DNA of 9,030 nt from Peptococcaceae bacterium (GTDB lineage: Bacteria; Bacillota; Peptococcia; DRI-13; UBA5745), in assembly GCA_031264885.1 (NCBI GenBank), contig JAISDM010000066.1:1-9030 (forward strand). Reading direction: 5' to 3'. The number at the start of each line of letters is the position of its first letter. The stretch's first letter is position 1. A program made the translations under genes and the position numbers. Below are positions 7,813-9,030 of this stretch, piece by piece. Under the pieces are notes generated by a model. It saw only the letters and a program-made list of their open reading frames with translations. It was not told the origin of the DNA and ran no database searches.

Positions 7813-7856
7813 TATAACCGCAAAACAACGAATTTGTCAACTGTTTTGCGGTTATA
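7813..7856. repeat. Perfect 14-bp inverted repeat
   Basis: TATAACCGCAAAAC (7813-7826) is the exact reverse complement of GTTTTGCGGTTATA (7843-7856), with a 16-nt AT-rich loop. The right edge also contains the palindrome GGTTATAACC (7850-7859). No T-run follows. It lies about 40 nt before the antitoxin promoter, so it may be an operator pair, a recombination remnant or a small hairpin element. Confidence 0.75.
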
Positions 7857-7894
7857 ACCGGAAACATACGGCGTTCGATGTACGTTTTTTGCCA

Positions 7895-7923
7895 TTGTAA
7901 TCACATCCTTCTTCTGATATACT
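7895..7923 (+). promoter_or_regulatory. Sigma-A/sigma-70-type promoter for the antitoxin gene
   Basis: TTGTAA (7895-7900) and TATACT (7918-7923) are separated by 17 nt, and a TG two bases before the -10 (7915-7916) gives an extended -10. Transcription would start near 7930, leaving a leader of about 80 nt. The leader contains a small hairpin, CTGCCG (7935-7940) with CGGCAG (7947-7952). Antitoxins of this type often repress their own promoter, but no operator was identified with certainty. Confidence 0.65.
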
Positions 7924-7996
7924 GTAGCCAGATTCTGCCGTTCCTCCGGCAGTTTGCTCCCTTTTCCACAGGAACAATTAAATTACGTCCAATTTT

Positions 7997-8005
7997 AGAA
8001 GGGGG
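7997..8005 (+). promoter_or_regulatory. Ribosome binding site fixing the antitoxin start
   Basis: TAGAAGGGGG-type sequence (core AGAAGGGGG, 7997-8005) lies 7 nt before ATG 8013. The frame stays open upstream to an ATG at 7878, but that start lies before the predicted -10 and would add residues unlike the family. Confidence 0.75.
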
Positions 8006-8012
8006 AATTCTT

Positions 8013-8243
8013 ATGTTAGTAACAGCGACAGAGTTCAAGAGCAACATTGGCCGATATCTGACCCTTGTCGCCAGCGAGGATATTTTTATCACCAGGAACG
8101 GCAAAAGCGTCGCCAAACTGTCCAGCGCGAAGCAGGACAAGGTGGATATTATGAAGTCCCTGTTCGGTATCATCCCGAATGACGGCATGACCTTAGAGCA
8201 GGCGAGAGAGGAGCGGCTGGCGCGATATGAAACTGCTGATTGA
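8013..8243 (+). CDS. Type II toxin-antitoxin antitoxin, Phd/YefM family
   Basis: This 76-residue protein resembles the antitoxins that bind their own operator through the N-terminal half and neutralise a toxin through the C-terminal half. The N-terminal part (MLVTATEFKSNIGRYL, then EDIFITRNGKSVAKL at about 23-37) has the Phd/YefM pattern: a helix around a conserved Phe and Gly, then strands ending in NGKxVAKL. The C-terminal part (about 48-76, with MTLEQAREERLARYETAD) is a charged helical tail of the sort that wraps the toxin. A good promoter (7895-7923) and SD support ATG 8013. The usual toxin gene does not follow; only an 11-codon frame overlaps its end, and then a terminator. It is either an orphan left after toxin loss or an antitoxin acting on a toxin elsewhere. 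Confidence 0.88.
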   Translation: MLVTATEFKSNIGRYLTLVASEDIFITRNGKSVAKLSSAKQDKVDIMKSLFGIIPNDGMTLEQAREERLARYETAD

Positions 8244-8262
8244 CATTTTGAAAAAATTGTAA
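8227..8262 (+). pseudogene. Possible remnant of a PIN-domain toxin gene (11 codons)
   Basis: An ATG at 8227 overlaps the last 17 nt of the antitoxin gene and reads MKLLIDILKKL before TAA. PIN-domain (VapC-like) toxins that partner Phd/YefM antitoxins commonly begin MKLLIDT..., where the Asp is the first catalytic acidic residue, and commonly overlap the antitoxin end. The match is only about 6 residues, so it could be chance. If real, the gene was cut just after the first catalytic Asp and the rest was deleted. No further PIN-like sequence is seen before the terminator. Confidence 0.35.
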
Positions 8263-8281
8263 TTGCTCCCGCTGTAAAATC

Positions 8282-8340
8282 AAAAACGGCTCGTTTCCGC
8301 GGTATCAAGTCTACCGAAAAAGGAACGGAGCCGTTTTTTT
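8282..8340 (+). terminator. Strong intrinsic terminator, probably bidirectional
   Basis: AAAAACGGCTC (8282-8292) pairs with GAGCCGTTTTT (8328-8338), with the stem extended through GTTTCC and GGAAC across a bulge. An inner stem CGGTA (8300-8304) with TACCG (8312-8316) closes the loop. The stem is followed by a run of seven T (8334-8340). A-rich sequence on the left side provides a T-run for the other strand as well. It closes the antitoxin transcript 39 nt after its stop. Confidence 0.85.
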
Positions 8341-8429
8341 ATATTCTATGCGGTCAAACAGAAGGCGTGGCGGCGGACACGGGCGCGGCGTCCGGTTCGG
8401 GCAGGTTTGAAAGAATTACGAATTTCCAT

Positions 8430-8594
8430 CGTCATTCCGGGCTTGTTTGTCCTCGTCATTCCGGGCTTGACCCGGAATCCAGGTTCCTTCTTTTGGATTC
8501 CGGGTCAAGCCCGGAATGGCGGGATGAGTGCGTTCTCGAGTTCCTGATTTCGCCGCGAAAAAAGGAATTCCGGGTCAAGCCCGGAATGGCGGGA
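8430..8594. repeat. Cluster of four CATTCCGGGCTTGACCCGG-type palindromic repeats
   Basis: Copy A is partial (8430-8445, ending in GGGCTTG). Copy B is full (8454-8481). Copies C and D are in the opposite orientation and share 28 identical bases (8497-8524 and 8567-8594). Each full unit holds the internal palindrome ATTCCGGG...CCCGGAAT. B and C face each other across about 12 nt and could fold into one long hairpin. This is a widespread kind of dispersed intergenic palindrome in bacteria. The open frame through it (8367-8687) reads phrases such as RHSGLDPESR, which are typical spurious translations of these repeats. Confidence 0.88.
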
Positions 8595-8643
8595 CGCGGC
8601 GCCGGAATTTCAAACCGCGGATTGAAATTGAAAAGCGCCGCGT
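8594..8643. repeat. Inverted repeat next to the palindrome cluster
   Basis: Outer arms ACGCGGCGC (8594-8602) and GCGCCGCGT (8635-8643) are perfect complements. Inner arms AATTTCAA (8606-8613) and TTGAAATT (8622-8629) are also perfect, with a loop of 8 nt. It starts at the last base of palindrome copy D. No T-run follows, so it does not look like an intrinsic terminator. It may be part of a composite repeat element. Confidence 0.7.
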
Positions 8644-8689
8644 TCTACAAGCGATTTACGGCGATACGGCGGGCGAAACGCGACTGATG

Positions 8690-8910
8690 AACTATGAAAA
8701 AGTGTACCTTTTCATAGTTCATTACGCCTAAACATAAAAATACCATAATTCGACAAACGATGCAAGCAAATTTTAGAGCCTGCATGAAATTTTATGATTT
8801 AGTATCATAAATATTACCATTTTTATCATAAACTATGTGTTTATTTTCAATATTCTGGAGACGAAATATCCCGTGAACCCAACTATGAAAAAGTACACTT
8901 TTTCATAGTT
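8690..8910. mobile_element. Putative MITE-like element bounded by two inverted 30-bp palindromes
   Basis: The ends are 8690-8719 and 8881-8910. Each is itself a palindrome with AACTATGAAAAAGT-like arms of 14 bp and a 2-nt centre. The right one is perfect in its arms; the left one has one mismatched pair. Their centres are GT and AC, so one copy is the reverse complement of the other with a single difference: they form terminal inverted repeats. The 161-bp interior is AT-rich, unlike the neighbouring GC-rich genes, and has no usable reading frame. It holds a small hairpin, TTATGAT (8792-8798) with ATCATAA (8804-8810), a further ATCATAA at 8825-8831 and a half-site AACTATG at 8831-8837. No clear target-site duplication is visible. 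Paired regulatory sites or paired hairpins are the alternative. Confidence 0.5.
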
Positions 8911-8952
8911 GGCATGCCGCTTAATGACGCTTTATGCAAGGGGTAAACAAAA

Positions 8953-8958
8953 TATAAT
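8953..8958 (+). promoter_or_regulatory. Possible -10 box for the zinc-ribbon gene
   Basis: TATAAT matches the -10 consensus 19 nt before the start codon. No good -35 lies at the right distance: TTTATG at 8931 is weak, and TTGGCA at 8909 is too far. The predicted start would leave a very short leader running into the SD site, so support is limited. Confidence 0.3.
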
Positions 8959-8977
8959 CTTAACAGGGGGAATGGCT

Positions 8978-9030
8978 ATGTTTTGTCAAAAATGTGGAAA
9001 TGAGTTAGCTGAGGGATCTGTATTTTGCGC
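8978..9030 (+). CDS. N-terminus of a zinc-ribbon protein (runs off the window)
   Basis: The visible reading frame gives MFCQKCGNELAEGSVFC, the start of a zinc-ribbon domain of the type CxxCGxxLxxxxxFCxxCG: Cys3 and Cys6 form the first knuckle and Cys17 begins the second. In many Bacillota such short ribbons begin membrane or regulatory proteins of unknown function, so no specific role can be given. The SD AGGGGG (8965-8970) stands 7 nt before the ATG at 8978. An ATG at 8972 in the same frame is too close to the SD. The gene is separated from the antitoxin by about 730 bp of repeats and the AT-rich element, and is probably transcribed on its own. It is incomplete here. Confidence 0.7.
   Translation, partial: MFCQKCGNELAEGSVFC

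Noticed and set aside
7878..8012. A longer N-terminus for the antitoxin starting at ATG 7878
   Set aside because: The added 45 residues do not fit the Phd/YefM family, the region contains the predicted promoter, and ATG 8013 has a strong SD.
8367..8687. A 106-codon open frame through the repeat region
   Set aside because: It has no SD of note and is mostly a translation of the dispersed palindromes (RHSGLDPESR-type text), a well-known source of false genes.
8690..8910. Two 30-bp repeats as a minimal CRISPR array
   Set aside because: The spacing of 161 bp is far too long for a spacer, the copies are inverted rather than direct, and no cas gene is present.

Overview
This window looks like a piece of a bacterial chromosome, most likely from a GC-rich member of the Bacillota (Clostridia-like). 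The basis is the gene order rnc-smc-ftsY, which is typical of that phylum, strong purine-rich Shine-Dalgarno (SD) sites, and an SMC and FtsY of ordinary Bacillota form. The phylum is inferred from gene order and protein style; no species can be named. Every supported gene is on the + strand.

Layout. Bases 1-217 are non-coding, with a long imperfect inverted repeat (8-110) and a perfect 13-bp tandem duplication (168-193). Bases 218-7732 hold five closely spaced genes (gaps of 43, 22, 18 and 19 nt) that probably form one operon: rnc (RNase III), smc (chromosome condensation ATPase), ftsY (SRP receptor GTPase), a methylthioadenosine/methylthioinosine phosphorylase-family gene, and an amidohydrolase of the MTA/SAH deaminase family. 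Bases 7733-8012 hold two hairpins and a good sigma-A/sigma-70-type promoter. Bases 8013-8243 encode a Phd/YefM-type antitoxin. Its expected partner toxin is missing: an 11-codon frame that begins like a PIN-domain toxin overlaps the antitoxin end and stops, and a strong terminator follows (8282-8340). Bases 8341-8977 are repeat-rich and without a credible gene. They contain four copies of a CATTCCGGGCTTG-type palindrome, a further hairpin, and an AT-rich 221-bp segment bounded by two mutually inverted 30-bp palindromes, which looks like a miniature transposable element. A zinc-ribbon protein gene begins at 8978 and runs off the end.

How the genes work together. RNase III, SMC and FtsY serve RNA processing, chromosome organisation and membrane-protein targeting. 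The last two operon genes make biochemical sense as a pair. The deaminase would convert methylthioadenosine to methylthioinosine. The phosphorylase carries Asn-Tyr-Ala where adenine-specific MTA phosphorylases carry Asp-Tyr-Asp, so it would be expected to cleave the deaminated, 6-oxopurine product. This is inference from motifs plus gene adjacency.

I found no clearly new defence or mobile system. The points most worth following up are the deaminating methylthioadenosine salvage pair, the antitoxin with an apparent toxin remnant, the 221-bp palindrome-bounded element, and the repeat-built proline-rich tail of RNase III.
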